DNA of 64,000 nt from Yimella lutea (lineage in GTDB: Bacteria > Actinomycetota > Actinomycetes > Actinomycetales > Dermatophilaceae), in contig NZ_VFMO01000001.1 of the NCBI RefSeq assembly GCF_006715095.1, positions 992,001 to 1,056,000 of the forward strand, written 5' to 3'. The notes beneath the pieces are model-generated. The model did no database searches and had not been told where the DNA came from. It saw only the letters and a program-made list of their open reading frames with translations. Shown here one piece after another: positions 27,720 to 43,508 of this stretch (positions are counted from its first letter, which is position 1; each line of letters opens with the position of its first letter). The position numbers and the translations under genes were made by a program.

Positions 27720-30700
27720 ATGACGACAACCCTGACGCCGACGAAGATCCAAGAGTCTGCCGCTGCCGAGACGATGAAATCACCGGAGCGCCAGGTGAAT
27801 TGGCGTCGCCTGAAGCACCCGCTGACCGTGGTGGCAATCATTGCGCTCACGATCGCAGCGCTGGGAGCGACCGCCGGCACGGTCGTCGCTGGGCGATTGG
27901 CGCAAAGCCCGACCGCATCCCTGGTCTGGTGGCTTGCTGCATGCGTCATCGGCGGGGCGGTTCTCGACACCGCCGGACGCATCCTGTGGGCGACCGTCGT
28001 CGACCGCGCCGAGGGCAAACTGCGTGACGACCTGCTGGACGCAGCCCTCCACCAACCGCTGGAGGCACTGTCCGAGCAGGCGGTGGGCGAGGTGCTCGAC
28101 CGCGTCGACGACGACACCCACGAGGTCGGCTCACTCGTCCGGATGCAGGTCTGGATGGTGCTGCGCGCGGTGCTCTCGCTCATCCCGATGTGGCTGGTGG
28201 CCGGTTTCACCTGGTGGCCGGCCTGGCTGCTGTTCCCGGTCTTCGCCGGGCTGACGCTGCTGGTGATGCGTCCGCTGATGGGCCAGATCGCCGAGCGCAA
28301 GGTGGTCGAGGAAGCCGCCTGGACCGACCACGCCGCCGCCCTCGAGGAGGGCATCGCCGGACGCGACGACCTGCGCACCAGCCTCGGCCAGTCGTTCGCG
28401 ATCCGCCGGCTCGCGCAGCTGTCGTCCAGGGTCCACGAACTCTTCTACAACGTCATCCTGCTCGAACGTCGCATCACGCTGCGCGCCGTCCTGCTGTTGC
28501 ACGGTTTGCTGGCGATCATCGCGGTCGCCGGTGTCTTGCTCGCCGACCGCGGATCTTTGTCGGTCGCGCAGATCGTGACGCTGTTCCTGATCACCAGCAC
28601 CTTCGTGGGCGTCATCGGCAACGTCGCTCAGCAACTTCCCGACCTGCAGGCGGGCATGGGTGCCGTGATCCGTCTGCGTCAGATGCTCGCCGTCGCGCCC
28701 GAACCGACCGGCGGTCTGCACCTCGGCGACCAGACCCCCGACCTCGACTTCCGCGACCTGCACTTCTCCTACACCGAGGGCAAGTTCGCGCTCGAGGGCA
28801 TCGACATCCACGTTCCCGCCGGCCAGACGCTCGCGCTCGTCGGACGCACCGGATCGGGCAAGTCGACGCTCGCGTCTCTGGTCTCCCGTGCCGTCGAACC
28901 CGAACGTGGCTCGGTGCTCATCGGGGGAATCGACGTGCTCGACCTCGACCTGCATGCATTGCGCCGCCAGGTCGGCGTCGTCACCCAACGCACCGAGATC
29001 ATCGCCGGCACTCTGGCCGAGAACATTACGCTCTTCGCCGACAACCCGCGCACCCAGGTCGAGGCCGTCGTCGACGAACTCGGCCTCACCGACTGGGTCG
29101 CCGGTCTGGACGACGGACTCGACACGCTCCTCGGTCCGGGCGGCACGCTGCTCTCGGCCGGTGAGGAACAGCTGGTTGCGTTCGCACGACTGCTGATCCG
29201 CGACGTCCACGTCGTCGTGCTCGACGAGGCCACCGCTCGCATGGACCCGCTCACCGAGTCCCGGGTCGTCGCCGCGTCCGATCGCCTGTTGCACGGACGT
29301 ACCGGAATCCTTGTCGCACACCGCCTTTCGACGATCGAGCGCGCCGACCTCGTGGCGGTCCTCGACCGTGGACGGGTCGCGCAGTTCGGCAGTCGCAGCG
29401 AGTTGGCGTCGTCCGAGGGACGCTTCCGCGACCTGCTCACGGCGGCCGACCTCGGGGACGGTGGGGCAGAGCCTGAGATCGTCGACGAAGTGACCACGGT
29501 GGGCGGTCAGCGCCGTCGCACCGACCCGCCGGTGCGTCCCGACACCGGCAACGGCCCGAGCCTGGCGAAGGGCATCTGGTCGGCACTATGGGTGCGTCCG
29601 CGCTGGGGCATGCTCTCGGTCGGACTCTTCCTGATCTTCTCCCTGACCGGCGCGGTCGGCGCGGTCACCGGATACACCTGGGGCCAGACGATCGAGCGGC
29701 TGCAGGACGGTTCGCTGTCCTGGCCGTGGTTGGTCGCAGTGGTCGCCAGCGTGATGATCGGGCCGATCATGCTCGCCGAGGCGATTTCGCGGTACCCGCG
29801 CTGGTGGGTCGAGGTGCTGCTGCGGGTGCGGATGGCCGTGCTCGTCGGCCAGACCGCGCAGCGCCGACTGCACAAGGACCCCGCCGGCGAGGTCGTGGCC
29901 CGTGCGATGGACGCCGACCGCTACGCGCGCTACGCCGACCGCTGGGTCGACTTCTGCAACGGCTTGGCGATCGCGCTGTTCACCGCGGTTGCCGCAAGTA
30001 CCCCGTTGGCCGGACTCGTCCTCGCCGCCGTGATGCTCTCGGCCGCGCTCGCGTCGGCAGTGGGACGCCCGATCGCCGGACGCTCGGCGACCCAGGCGTC
30101 CGCCGCCCGAGCCCGTTTCGGCCGTGCGCTGGTATCGACGCTGGAGTCGGCGCGCACTGTCAAACTCGCCGGCCGCACCCCCGAACTGCACCGCCACCTG
30201 CGCAAGGTCGACGCCGGACGGGTGGATGCTGCCGTCCGCGAACACCGAGTGCAGTCCTTCCTGGACGGCGTCCCGATGGTGATGGTGCAGACCGGTGCCG
30301 TCGTCGCGTGGGCCGCAGTGCTCTGGGACGTCTGGGGTCTGGCGACGGCGCTGCTCGTGGTCAACGCGGTCAACGGTTTCGACTGGTTCGGACGCGTCGC
30401 CGGTGCCGTGGTCACCGAGGCGCCGGGCACGCGTTCATGGCAGACCGCCACCAGTCGGATGGCAGGCGGCCAGGACCTGATGCGCCTTCCCGACGGCGTC
30501 GACCTGCTTACAGGGCAGGCGCCGCAGGCTCCGGTTGCTCCGCGAACTGCGTTGCAGGAGCTGGGGGTTCACGGCCTCACCGCGATTCACGAGGACGGCA
30601 CGGTCGGCGTCGAGGATGTGCAGCTCGACATCCGACGCGGCGAACTGGTGCTGCTGCTCGGCCAGGTCGGTTCGGGCAAGTCGAGTCTGCTGCGTGCGCT

Positions 30701-31232
30701 CGCCGGCCTGATCGACTACGACGGCTCGCTCACCTGGAACGGCGAGGAGATCGACGACGCCGAGGTGTTCATGCGTCCGGGGCAGGTGGCGTACGTCGCG
30801 CAGGTGCCGCGCGTCCTGTCGGGCACCTTCGCCGACAACGTCCAGCTCGGATTCACCCGGGCGTTCGATCAGCCGGTCGCCGACGCCCGTCTGACTCCTG
30901 ACGTCGAGACCGCCGGTGGACCGAACGCATTGGTCGGGCACCGCGGAGTTCGCCTGTCCGGTGGGCAGGTTCAGCGCCTCGCACTGGCCCGGGCGCTCGC
31001 CGCGGACGCCGAACTGCTGCTGGCCGACGACGTCTCCAGCGCGCTCGACGCCACCACCGAGATCGAGTTGTGGAAGGCGCTGCGTGATCGTTCGGCGACC
31101 GTCGTAGGAGCCACTTCGAAGCGGGCCGCGTTGGCCCAGGCCGACCGCGTCGTGGTCCTGGTCGACGGGCGCGTCGCCGCCGACGGTCGGTGGCGCGACC
31201 TCGCGGACGACTGGGGCCACCTGGCCGGCTGA
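27720..31232 (+). CDS. Fused ABC exporter, TMD-NBD-TMD-NBD
   Basis: This 1170-residue protein fuses two ABC exporter halves. The first membrane domain spans about residues 30-310 and the first ATPase about 345-570 (Walker A GRTGSGKSTL, signature LSAGEEQ, Walker B VVVLDEATARMD, H-loop AHRLST). The second membrane domain spans about 625-880 and the second ATPase about 950-1165 (Walker A GQVGSGKSSLL, signature LSGGQVQ). In the second ATPase the catalytic Glu is Asp (LLLADDVSSALD) and the H-loop His is missing (GATSKRAAL). Only one ATP site should therefore be fully active, as in asymmetric exporters. Substrate is unknown. The ATG at 27720 lacks a clear ribosome binding site; ATG 27675 is an alternative. 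Confidence 0.9.
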   Translation: MTTTLTPTKIQESAAAETMKSPERQVNWRRLKHPLTVVAIIALTIAALGATAGTVVAGRLAQSPTASLVWWLAACVIGGAVLDTAGRILWATVVDRAEGKLRDDLLDAALHQPLEALSEQAVGEVLDRVDDDTHEVGSLVRMQVWMVLRAVLSLIPMWLVAGFTWWPAWLLFPVFAGLTLLVMRPLMGQIAERKVVEEAAWTDHAAALEEGIAGRDDLRTSLGQSFAIRRLAQLSSRVHELFYNVILLERRITLRAVLLLHGLLAIIAVAGVLLADRGSLSVAQIVTLFLITSTFVGVIGNVAQQLPDLQAGMGAVIRLRQMLAVAPEPTGGLHLGDQTPDLDFRDLHFSYTEGKFALEGIDIHVPAGQTLALVGRTGSGKSTLASLVSRAVEPERGSVLIGGIDVLDLDLHALRRQVGVVTQRTEIIAGTLAENITLFADNPRTQVEAVVDELGLTDWVAGLDDGLDTLLGPGGTLLSAGEEQLVAFARLLIRDVHVVVLDEATARMDPLTESRVVAASDRLLHGRTGILVAHRLSTIERADLVAVLDRGRVAQFGSRSELASSEGRFRDLLTAADLGDGGAEPEIVDEVTTVGGQRRRTDPPVRPDTGNGPSLAKGIWSALWVRPRWGMLSVGLFLIFSLTGAVGAVTGYTWGQTIERLQDGSLSWPWLVAVVASVMIGPIMLAEAISRYPRWWVEVLLRVRMAVLVGQTAQRRLHKDPAGEVVARAMDADRYARYADRWVDFCNGLAIALFTAVAASTPLAGLVLAAVMLSAALASAVGRPIAGRSATQASAARARFGRALVSTLESARTVKLAGRTPELHRHLRKVDAGRVDAAVREHRVQSFLDGVPMVMVQTGAVVAWAAVLWDVWGLATALLVVNAVNGFDWFGRVAGAVVTEAPGTRSWQTATSRMAGGQDLMRLPDGVDLLTGQAPQAPVAPRTALQELGVHGLTAIHEDGTVGVEDVQLDIRRGELVLLLGQVGSGKSSLLRALAGLIDYDGSLTWNGEEIDDAEVFMRPGQVAYVAQVPRVLSGTFADNVQLGFTRAFDQPVADARLTPDVETAGGPNALVGHRGVRLSGGQVQRLALARALAADAELLLADDVSSALDATTEIELWKALRDRSATVVGATSKRAALAQADRVVVLVDGRVAADGRWRDLADDWGHLAG

Positions 31233-31269
31233 CCACAACTGGCGATCCAGCTCGCTTCTTGACTTCCCG

Positions 31270-31305
31270 ATCGCAACTGGTGCCGCCGGCGCTGCCAGTT
31301 GCGAT
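31270..31305. repeat. 36-bp palindromic element, copy A
   Basis: Arms ATCGCAACTGG (31270-31280) and CCAGTTGCGAT (31295-31305) pair perfectly around the centre TGCCGCCGGCGCTG. An identical 36-bp copy lies at 33931-33966. It lies between the convergent ends of the ABC exporter gene and the secreted protein gene, where it could terminate transcription in both directions. A partial half-site (TCCAGTTGCA) follows at about 31313. Confidence 0.85.
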
Positions 31306-31351
31306 CTGGGTGTCCAGTTGCAGTCCGGATGGCCAGTCGTCGTCCGGACCG

Positions 31352-32692
31352 CTAGCGCGAACCGACGTACCTCCACGAACGCTTCGCCATGGCGGCACCC
31401 GCAGCGGGGGAGGCCTCGAAGCGGCCGGAGATATCGAACAGCACATGGGCCGCGGCGCCCGACCCGTTGTGGACACCCAGCAGGTTGTTCTGCGCGGTTG
31501 TCGGGTCGTACCCGAGGACGACGGCAGCGCCGGAGGCACGGTTCTGCCCGGCCATGGTGTTGGTGGTCGAAGCGATCGGCCGCGGAAGCCCCCCGCTCCA
31601 GAACAACGAGTGCCCCGAGGACGATCCGGCGATCATCGTCGCGTTGCCGACCATCGCCCAGGTGTTCGCGGTGCGCGCGTTCGCCGCTGACGGCACGGCG
31701 ATCGAAAGCGTCGACCGCGCCTTCAACGCGCTGGTTCTGCGGGTGTCGAGGAATCGCCACGGCGTGATCGGACGGTAGGTGGCGGCGTTGAATCGTCCCG
31801 CGTCCCCGACCGAATCGATGACGATGTGGGTCGGGCCACCGGTGGCACGGACGGTGAACTCGAAGACGCCGGCCGCGACCTTGCGTACCGGCACGGCGAC
31901 GAACGAGGCGATGTTCTCGCCCCGACGGAAGTTCAGCACGGATGTGGGCGGCGGCGTGGTCGTCCGGCCGTCCCAGGCCTGCAGGTAGCCGTTGCCGGTG
32001 GGCGAGGCTGCGGTCATCTGCACGAGGGCGGTGTTGATGTCGGCGTCCGAGAACGGCGTCTCGAAGCGAATCGCTCGTGTCCTGTCGCCACCGAGCGGCC
32101 CGTCACCGTTGAAACGGGAGTCGTAGAACCGCGCCGGGTCGGTGATGTCGACCTGGGAGGTGACCACATCGGCCGGCAATGTGGCGCCGCTGGTGAACCA
32201 GCCGACGACGTCCAGGATCACGTTGCTCGACCCGGCACCCTCGGTGACGTCGAGCGTTCCGTCGGCTGCAACGGGCACGATCGTCGTGTTCGCCAGTTGA
32301 TGGTTGTCGGCGGGGAAGTTCACCGTCGACACCGCAGGAGACCGACCGGTGTTCTTTTGCTGCGTCGTGACGTAACCGGCAGCCGAGGTGTTGGCGACGG
32401 TCGTCGTGACCATCACGGCCGACACCTGGTCGGGCGCCACGGTGGCGCCGGACGCGGTTCGAAGGCGGGAGACGACGTCGACGGTGCGCGATTCGTCGGT
32501 CCGCATCGGTCGCGCCTCACCGGCCGCCAATGACGCGGAGCGGGTGTCGAACACACGGGTCGGGGAGGGCAGGGGGACGTACTCACCCGGTGTGGCAGCC
32601 GCCCGAGCGGCAGGGGCGGCAACGCCACCCGACAGGGCGAGGGCAGCGGTGCAGGCGACGGCGGAGCAGAACCGAGCGGGGCTGAGCTTCAT
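31352..32692 (-). CDS. Secreted protein with repeated VFDTR / DVVGWF type domains
   Basis: This 446-residue protein has a Sec signal peptide (about residues 1-33, ending APAARAAA). Three similar beta-rich repeats follow. Each starts with a (V/R)FDTR-type motif, PTRVFDTRSASLAAGEARP, ARFYDSRFNGDGPLGG and WRFLDTRRTSALKA, and ends near a VILDVVGWF, HIVIDSVGDAG or VLFDISGRF strand. This repeat occurs as an accessory module in actinobacterial wall-bound hydrolases and adhesins. No catalytic motif is seen. I cut the long frame at ATG 32692, which gives the signal peptide. It lies directly downstream of the C39-like peptidase gene on the same strand. Confidence 0.8.
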   Translation of the reverse strand: MKLSPARFCSAVACTAALALSGGVAAPAARAAATPGEYVPLPSPTRVFDTRSASLAAGEARPMRTDESRTVDVVSRLRTASGATVAPDQVSAVMVTTTVANTSAAGYVTTQQKNTGRSPAVSTVNFPADNHQLANTTIVPVAADGTLDVTEGAGSSNVILDVVGWFTSGATLPADVVTSQVDITDPARFYDSRFNGDGPLGGDRTRAIRFETPFSDADINTALVQMTAASPTGNGYLQAWDGRTTTPPPTSVLNFRRGENIASFVAVPVRKVAAGVFEFTVRATGGPTHIVIDSVGDAGRFNAATYRPITPWRFLDTRRTSALKARSTLSIAVPSAANARTANTWAMVGNATMIAGSSSGHSLFWSGGLPRPIASTTNTMAGQNRASGAAVVLGYDPTTAQNNLLGVHNGSGAAAHVLFDISGRFEASPAAGAAMAKRSWRYVGSR

Positions 32693-32714
32693 GGCAATCC
32701 TGACGTGGTGTCGA

Positions 32715-33815
32715 TCAGTTGATGACGACGCTGTTGCGGTCCGGCGGCTGCACACGGGGGTGCCCGACCCGGTATCCGGGGTTCGTGGATGCGTACAGCC
32801 GAAGACCGGCCTCGGTGATGCGTCGCGCGTAGGCGTTGGAGCCGGACAGGTAGGGGTCGACGACGACGAAATCGCCGTTCGATGCGGTGCCGAGCACAGC
32901 GATCCAGTGCGATGCGTCGCCGGAGAAGGTCGTTCTCCACCATGGCAGCTGCCTGATGTTCCCGCCGCATATCGTCGCGCGTCCGGCCCGGCCGAGGGAG
33001 ATGGTATCGGCGATCCCGCCTTGGCGCCCGGTGAGGCCGTAGGTGGCGAAGCCTCTGAGCAGTTCCCAGTATTCGGTGCCGATCTTGTTCCGGTCGGTGA
33101 CCCCGGCCACGGCGTCCAGAGTGCAGGAGCGCCGGAAATCATCGATCGCGGCGCCGGCACCGGCAGTCGTGTAAGCCCAATTGCGCGGAAGTTTTCCACG
33201 GGACGCCAGAATCGCGACCGCGCTCGCGGGCCCGCAGTTGGTGCCTTTCACCGACGAGGAAAATTGACTCACCGGGTAGAGCCCCCCGATTCTCGGGGCG
33301 CCGAAGAGTCTGGTCCAGATGACGGCATCAGGGTTGGACTGTGTGTGGCCGTAACCGGCCGAGACGCGGAAGTTGCCGAGATCGAGCATCGTCTGCGCGA
33401 ACGCGAGCGACGATCCGGTCAGGTAGGGCGTCGCGTCCGCGCCGGTGGAGAAGACGTACCCGTGCTTGTGCAACAGCACCTTGAGGGCGCCGGCGTGCCA
33501 CGAGGTGGTGTCAACCGCGACCGTGCGTCGCGATGCGAGGAAACGGACGGTTGCTTCGTCGCCGAGGCCGGTGACAGGCAAGCCGTTTCGCCGCTGGAAC
33601 GTGCGGACGAAGTCATAGAAGGTGCGTGTGTACGTGGTGTCCACCGCGGTGCGCCAACCCAGCCCGTTCAGCAGCAACTTGAACGCCCGGATGTTCCTGG
33701 GATCAGACGTGGAGGTGACAGCGGCGAACGTGGCGGCGGACGAAGCCTGCACCGAGGTGCCGAACAGGATGCCGGCGCCGGCGGAACCGAGTACGAAGCG
33801 ACGAGAAACGGTCAT
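32715..33815 (-). CDS. Tat-exported C39-like cysteine peptidase with wall-binding repeats
   Basis: This 366-residue protein begins MTVSRRFVLGSAGAGILFG, a twin-arginine signal. Two peptidoglycan-binding-like segments follow (TYTRTFYDFVRTFQRRNGLP, then KVLLHKHGYVFSTGADATPY). The C-terminal half has a papain-like C39 layout: Cys in KGTNCGPASAVAIL, His in DASHWIAVLG, and Asp in FVVVDPYLSGSN. It probably acts outside the cell, perhaps on peptides or wall stem peptides. It is a different protein from the exporter-linked C39 domain in the lantibiotic operon. The start ATG 33815 has AAAGGG upstream. It is divergent from rpoB. Confidence 0.78.
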   Translation of the reverse strand: MTVSRRFVLGSAGAGILFGTSVQASSAATFAAVTSTSDPRNIRAFKLLLNGLGWRTAVDTTYTRTFYDFVRTFQRRNGLPVTGLGDEATVRFLASRRTVAVDTTSWHAGALKVLLHKHGYVFSTGADATPYLTGSSLAFAQTMLDLGNFRVSAGYGHTQSNPDAVIWTRLFGAPRIGGLYPVSQFSSSVKGTNCGPASAVAILASRGKLPRNWAYTTAGAGAAIDDFRRSCTLDAVAGVTDRNKIGTEYWELLRGFATYGLTGRQGGIADTISLGRAGRATICGGNIRQLPWWRTTFSGDASHWIAVLGTASNGDFVVVDPYLSGSNAYARRITEAGLRLYASTNPGYRVGHPRVQPPDRNSVVIN

Positions 33816-33930
33816 GACAAACCCTTTGGACGTGACGATGCACCTACCGCCTGCGCGGACCCCGCGGTGCTCCGGCCAACGCAAGGGTAGTCGAACGGTT
33901 GTCATGGTCGAGCCCGCTTCTGACATCCGA

Positions 33931-33966
33931 ATCGCAACTGGTGCCGCCGGCGCTGCCAGTTGCGAT
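33931..33966. repeat. 36-bp palindromic element, copy B
   Basis: This is an exact repeat of the palindrome at 31270-31305, with arms ATCGCAACTGG and CCAGTTGCGAT. It lies in the 510-bp region between the C39-like gene and rpoB. Apart from this element and the rpoB promoter, I see no gene in that region. Confidence 0.85.
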
Positions 33967-34109
33967 CTCGAAGGGCAGCCGCGGTCCGCACACCGCCAGA
34001 AGCGACCACCTGCGACACGCGCATCGAAAGCTCTTGACCCCGGCACCCACCCCGGTGCACCCTTTTCGCAGTTGAATGTCGCCCGGGGTAGGGGGTCTTG
34101 TGCCCGCGG

Positions 34110-34139
34110 TTGGACATTTCCGCATGGCGTGTCTATAGT
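34110..34139 (+). promoter_or_regulatory. rpoB-rpoC promoter
   Basis: TTGGAC at 34110-34115 and TATAGT at 34134-34139 with 18-bp spacing form a strong sigma-A type promoter. The following TGACCTTTGCGCTGCCC resembles the conserved start region of actinobacterial rpoB transcripts. The 5' leader would be about 180 nt long. Confidence 0.8.
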
Positions 34140-34325
34140 TGACCTTTGCGCTGCCCTCTTCAGCAACCCATTTTCGATCCGGCGACAACATTCGGCCGAT
34201 CTCCGCTCCACGGCGGGACGATCTCCGATTTGCGAAGCCGCGGTTGTCCTGCCCACCGGTAGGGATGGATTCGCCGCTTGAGTGTGGCCACAAACCGCCC
34301 GTCCCGGCCTGTGGAAGGACCCTCC

Positions 34326-37811
<3,486 letters not shown>

Positions 37812-37898
37812 TCCGGACGCGGGGGCGCACCACGCGCCCCCGCACTCCGCGATCACTGAGACAAAACTTCCAGAAAGAACGAAAGAAGGAAGCACCAA

Positions 37899-41807
<3,909 letters not shown>

Positions 41808-41823
41808 CCCACGGTGCTCGAGT

Positions 41824-41856
41824 AGGCCCCGGTTCCTCGTGGACCGGGGCCTTTCG
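41824..41856 (+). terminator. Intrinsic terminator of rpoB-rpoC
   Basis: A 10-bp stem AGGCCCCGGT/ACCGGGGCCT with a 9-base loop is followed by TTCGGC. Just before it, GGTGCTCGAGTAGG is a remnant of the dispersed repeat. Confidence 0.8.
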
Positions 41857-41882
41857 GCGTCCCTCGACGTCGAGGTGACGCC

Positions 41883-41926
41883 AAGTGCACGAGGGCACTC
41901 CGTATACGGAGTGCCCTCGTGCACTT
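41883..41926. terminator. 44-bp perfect palindrome, probable bidirectional terminator
   Basis: The sequence from AAGTGCACGAGGGCACTCCG through its exact inverse is a gapless palindrome centred at 41904/41905, with 22-bp arms. A further partial copy GAGTGCCCTC follows at 41929. It lies between the convergent ends of rpoC and the minus-strand gene, 10 bp from the latter's stop, so it can act on both strands. Confidence 0.75.
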
Positions 41927-41935
41927 CGAGTGCCC

Positions 41936-42850
41936 TCACGCGATCCACTGCTGACCCGGACGCGGACGTACGCCCTTGTCGGCCAGGATCCGCAGCATCG
42001 GACCCTCCGCGTACGCGTCGTCCCAGCACCATCTGGCCAGGTCTGTCACTCGGCGGATCCGGTCCTCGCGCTGCTTCTCGCGCCACACGGCCGCGGACGG
42101 GTCGTCGGTCAGGTCCGCGCCGTACTTCATCTTCCCGTCGCACTCGCCCAGCAGACCGTCCCAGCCGAAGTCGCAGCGTCCGATGAACCCGCGGCCGTCG
42201 CGCACGACGACCTGGAGCTCGGGACGGGGGAGCCTGGCCTGGAACATCACCGCGCGGCTCATCGACTCAAGCGGGGACTCCGCCCTTTCGTCGGCGAGCT
42301 GGGCGACGAGCAGCGCAGTCTGCTTGCCGCGGACGCCGGTCGGGAGCTCGCTCACTGCCTGCCGTAGGGCCTCGATGGCGAACATCTTCTTCCGCAGCGC
42401 TGCGTCCGCGGTGGCGAGCGCACTGCGCAGCGATGTGCACCGGGCCAGGTCGACGACCGTACGCAACGGATCGGTCACGCGAATACCGTTGATCTGCACA
42501 GGGGTCGGAAGTTCCTTGACCCGGTGAAAGCGCTGGACGTGTTGAGAGGTGCGGCCGCGTCCGGCGACCATCACGTCGACGCGGTTCGGCCACCTGCCGA
42601 TGGTCGGCAGGCCGTGCAGCGCTGCCGCAGACCAGTGTGAGACGAGCCGATCCTCCGCCCACTTCGGGACGCCGGCGTGTACCAGCAGTGCGTGCCGCTC
42701 ACCGGCGTCCAGCGCTTCCCACTCGGATGCCGGGTAGAACGCCCCGTGCCGCACCTGCGTCCACGCGTCCTGGTCGAGCGCTTCAGCGCGCAGCGTGCGT
42801 GGTCCGGTGAACTGCAGGAGGGCGGGGTTCATGGCGTCAGCGTGCTCCAT
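41936..42850 (-). CDS. AbiEi-like/DUF559-like protein of unknown role
   Basis: This protein of about 304 residues matches a common actinobacterial family often labelled AbiEi antitoxin-domain or DUF559-like. The N-terminal half looks like a winged-helix unit (WTQVRHGAFYPASEWEALDA, then WSAAALHGLPTIG and TDPLRTVVDLARC). The C-terminal half has a Vsr-like nuclease pattern (VRDGRGFIGRCDFGWDGLLG, then ECDGKMKYG and VWREKQREDRIRR). No toxin partner gene is adjacent, so a toxin-antitoxin role is doubtful. The start is uncertain: TTG 42883, ATG 42850 and ATG 42832 are in frame. It borders the lantibiotic island and is divergent from it. Confidence 0.75.
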   Translation of the reverse strand: MEHADAMNPALLQFTGPRTLRAEALDQDAWTQVRHGAFYPASEWEALDAGERHALLVHAGVPKWAEDRLVSHWSAAALHGLPTIGRWPNRVDVMVAGRGRTSQHVQRFHRVKELPTPVQINGIRVTDPLRTVVDLARCTSLRSALATADAALRKKMFAIEALRQAVSELPTGVRGKQTALLVAQLADERAESPLESMSRAVMFQARLPRPELQVVVRDGRGFIGRCDFGWDGLLGECDGKMKYGADLTDDPSAAVWREKQREDRIRRVTDLARWCWDDAYAEGPMLRILADKGVRPRPGQQWIA

Positions 42851-42939
42851 CTCGGGCGAACGCGCAGGCGGCGCTGTGGACAACCTGGACGATCTTCACC
42901 GGGTCGCGCCATACGGAGCTGCTTCGCGAGCGCCGGACG

Positions 42940-42968
42940 TATGACACCTGTCACCACCATCAGGTGTC
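42940..42968 (+). promoter_or_regulatory. Candidate operator upstream of lanA1
   Basis: TATGACACCTGTCA at 42940-42953 is followed by CAGGTGTC at 42961-42968, an inverse of GACACCTG. The inner edge is 107 bp upstream of the lanA1 start. The same motif with one change (TATGACACCCGTCA) lies upstream of the peptide gene in the opposing operon, at a similar distance. It is a plausible binding site for the cluster response regulator. No strong -35/-10 pair is seen downstream, consistent with an activated promoter. Confidence 0.5.
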
Positions 42969-43075
42969 TTTCGGCCCTGCCGAGTGCGCTGCGGCCGAAG
43001 CAACGATGGGTATGGCTCGAGCGAAAGAGCTCGGCCCGGAAGCAGAAGGCTTCCGCCCATCAGAAGGAGAGCCAG

Positions 43076-43249
43076 ATGAACAACTCCCAGGACACCAGCC
43101 TCGACTGGATCGAGGAGATCAGCGAGCAGTCGTTCGATGCGCAGGCGTTCGGTGCGTGCACGACGAACACCTTCTCGCTGAGCGACCACTACGGCAACAC
43201 CGGCAACTGGTGCACCGCGACCGTCGAGTGCATGGGCTGGTGCAACTGA
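43076..43249 (+). CDS. lanA1: Two-peptide lantibiotic alpha precursor, lacticin 3147 A1-like
   Basis: This 57-residue precursor has a leader of 27 residues ending DAQAFGA and a core of 30 residues starting CTTNTFSLSD and ending CTATVECMGWCN. The core keeps the CTxTxEC lipid II-binding ring of mersacidin-type alpha peptides. From memory of lacticin 3147 A1 (CSTNTFSLSD … CTLTHECMAWCK), about 21 of 30 core positions agree, and the leader also matches (WIEEISEQSFD versus WLEEVSDQNFD). It has four Cys and many Ser/Thr for ring formation. Core Ser7, which is converted to D-Ala in lacticin 3147, is conserved. AGAAGGAGAG precedes the ATG. It is the first gene of the operon. Confidence 0.95.
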   Translation: MNNSQDTSLDWIEEISEQSFDAQAFGACTTNTFSLSDHYGNTGNWCTATVECMGWCN

Positions 43250-43335
43250 TCCGTAGCTGAGGCTGCGGACTCGTCATCCGAAACACGCCGCCGGCCGACC
43301 GGTCCGGCGGAGAACAGATCGAAAGGAACAAGAAG

Positions 43336-43491
43336 ATGCACGACGACCTCGAACTCGGCCGCTACAGCGACGAGGAACTGTTCGAACTCGCCGAAGGGGA
43401 TGTCCACGGCGGCACCACCTGGTCCTGCGCGATCACCACGCTCATCTCGTCGCAGACCTGCCCGACCACGGCATGCACGGACAGCTGCTGA
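43336..43491 (+). CDS. lanA2: Two-peptide lantibiotic beta precursor
   Basis: This 51-residue precursor has a 26-residue leader ending GDVHGG, a double-glycine cleavage site, and a 25-residue core starting TTWSCAITTL and ending CPTTACTDSC. The core ending CPTTxCTxxC is the hallmark of beta peptides (haloduracin beta, lacticin 3147 A2, lichenicidin beta), and the TTWxCA start is haloduracin-like. The leader ELGRYSDEELFELAEGD resembles that of LtnA2. The beta peptide normally binds the alpha-lipid II complex and forms pores. GAAAGGAAC precedes the ATG. It is too short for many gene callers. It lies 86 bp after lanA1. Confidence 0.95.
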   Translation: MHDDLELGRYSDEELFELAEGDVHGGTTWSCAITTLISSQTCPTTACTDSC

Positions 43492-43508
43492 GCAGCGTGA
43501 ACCCCTGA

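Noticed and set aside
34278..34325. RpoB extended to TTG 34278
   Set aside because: The added 16 residues (start [13 protein letters not shown]) have no ribosome binding site and are absent from relatives as I remember them. TTG 34326 has GGAAGGA at proper spacing.
41936..42850. Type IV toxin-antitoxin module
   Set aside because: No AbiEii-like nucleotidyltransferase gene is adjacent, so a functional pair cannot be supported.
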